Of a stretch of 5,385 nt of DNA, positions 4,841-5,385 are shown piece by piece; position 1 is the stretch's first letter; the number at the start of each line of letters is the position of its first letter. The notes beneath the pieces were generated by a model, which had not been told where the DNA came from, did not search any database, and saw nothing but the letters and a program-made list of their open reading frames with translations. The position numbers and the translations under genes are program-made. The stretch is taken from assembly GCA_023264915.1 (NCBI GenBank), contig JAHFUU010000225.1, positions 1 to 5,385 of the forward strand, given 5' to 3'. This DNA comes from Microthrixaceae bacterium. GTDB taxonomy: Bacteria > Actinomycetota > Acidimicrobiia > Acidimicrobiales > Acidimicrobilacustridaceae.

Positions 4841-5385
4841 TCAGGAGCGTTCGGCTCCGAGGTAGGCAGATGAGAGGTCACTCTCGATCGTCGTCGGGTG
4901 CCCGACCTTGACGACCCTTCCGTGCAACATGATGGCAGCGATGTCCGCTACACCGAGGACAGTGCGAGCGAACTGCTCGACGACGAGGATCGAGACTCCC
5001 GTTGCCGCGATCTGGGACACGATCTCATACAGCTCCGATACCACCAGCGGAGCGAGGCCCATCGAGAGCTCGTCGAGCAGCAGCAGGCTCGGATCCGTCG
5101 CCAAGCCGCGCGCCATCGCCAGCATCTGCTGCTCGCCACCTGACATCGTTCCGGCAAGCTGGGTGCGACGCTCGGCCAGGCGCGGGAACCTCTCGTACGC
5201 GACCGCCTCGATCTCGGCCATCGCGACCCCGGTGAAGGTCATCATCTCGAGGTTCTCTCGAACCATGAGGTTGGGGAAGACGCCCCTTCCCTCGGGGATC
5301 GTGCACACACCTGCCCGAGTCAGCGCGTCCGGCGGGGCCCCGTCGACCCGCCGGCCCGCCATGCAGACGTGTCCGGCGGTTGGCG
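4841..5385 (-). CDS. livF: Branched-chain amino-acid ABC transporter ATPase LivF (5'-truncated)
   Basis: LivF is one of the two cytosolic ATPases that drive LivHM-type import of leucine, isoleucine, valine or related amides and amino acids. About 180 residues are visible. Against the usual ~235, some 55 are off the right edge, including Walker A. The frame stays open to base 5385, so the ATG at 5362 is not the start. In order, from codon 5362: PEGRGVFPNLMVRENL at ~23-38 (the LivF-type Q-loop region), the signature MSGGEQQ at 73-79, Walker B LLLLDE at 93-98 with catalytic Glu98, the D-loop region SMGLAP, VVEQ at 127-130 where many ABC ATPases have the switch-His region, and SSAYLGA at 164-170, the LivF ending. 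DELSMGLAP replaces the common DEPSLGLAP, a conservative change. LivF is normally last in liv operons, which suits its position; LivG and the permeases should lie beyond the edge. Substrate range of this superfamily is wide. Confidence 0.95.
   Translation of the reverse strand, partial: PTAGHVCMAGRRVDGAPPDALTRAGVCTIPEGRGVFPNLMVRENLEMMTFTGVAMAEIEAVAYERFPRLAERRTQLAGTMSGGEQQMLAMARGLATDPSLLLLDELSMGLAPLVVSELYEIVSQIAATGVSILVVEQFARTVLGVADIAAIMLHGRVVKVGHPTTIESDLSSAYLGAERS

Noticed and set aside
4768..4881. N-terminal extension of the PVAQ membrane protein to the ATG at 4881
   Set aside because: It would overlap the end of livF, gives a polar low-complexity leader, and lacks the good ribosome binding site found before the ATG at 4767.

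Overview
High-GC bacterial DNA with four kinds of gene: an aldehyde dehydrogenase, an HsdA-like short-chain dehydrogenase, the end of a branched-chain amino-acid (Liv) ABC transporter, and two unknown membrane proteins. High GC, GTG/ATG starts, few Shine-Dalgarno sites and TAnnnT-type -10 boxes directly before start codons suggest an actinomycete. An acidimicrobial or other aquatic lineage is a guess from general gene flavour; nothing in the window fixes the genus.

Layout, left to right. (1) 1-1037, plus strand: the C-terminal ~344 residues of an NAD(P)-dependent aldehyde dehydrogenase; its N-terminus lies outside the window. (2) 1100-2635, minus strand, convergent with the first: a 511-residue protein with a double membrane segment, a proline-rich linker and a very long, highly charged helix containing tandem LEAER repeats. 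A possible 28-codon leader ORF overlaps its GTG start. (3) 2719-3205: about 490 bases with no convincing gene, filled by GC-rich repeat elements with strong hairpins and a 31-bp tandem array. (4) 3206-3970, plus strand: an SDR enzyme closely resembling 3-alpha-hydroxysteroid dehydrogenase/carbonyl reductase. (5) 3971-4227: a second copy of the repeat element, in the same orientation, so the SDR gene sits between direct repeats. (6) 4225-4767, minus strand: a small two-helix membrane protein with a C-terminal PVAQ repeat tail. (7) 4841-5385, minus strand: the C-terminal part of LivF, which runs off the right edge.

Functionally, the aldehyde dehydrogenase, steroid/carbonyl-type SDR and Liv-type transporter fit a heterotroph that takes up and oxidises organic substrates, but they are on different strands and do not form one operon. 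The least ordinary content is the repeat family around the SDR gene and a shared TAGnGTTnnCCCnTnATG start-site pattern on both strands. The repeat hairpin also reaches the stop codon of the PVAQ membrane protein, where it may act as a terminator. No phage, CRISPR, transposase, tRNA or rRNA was seen.
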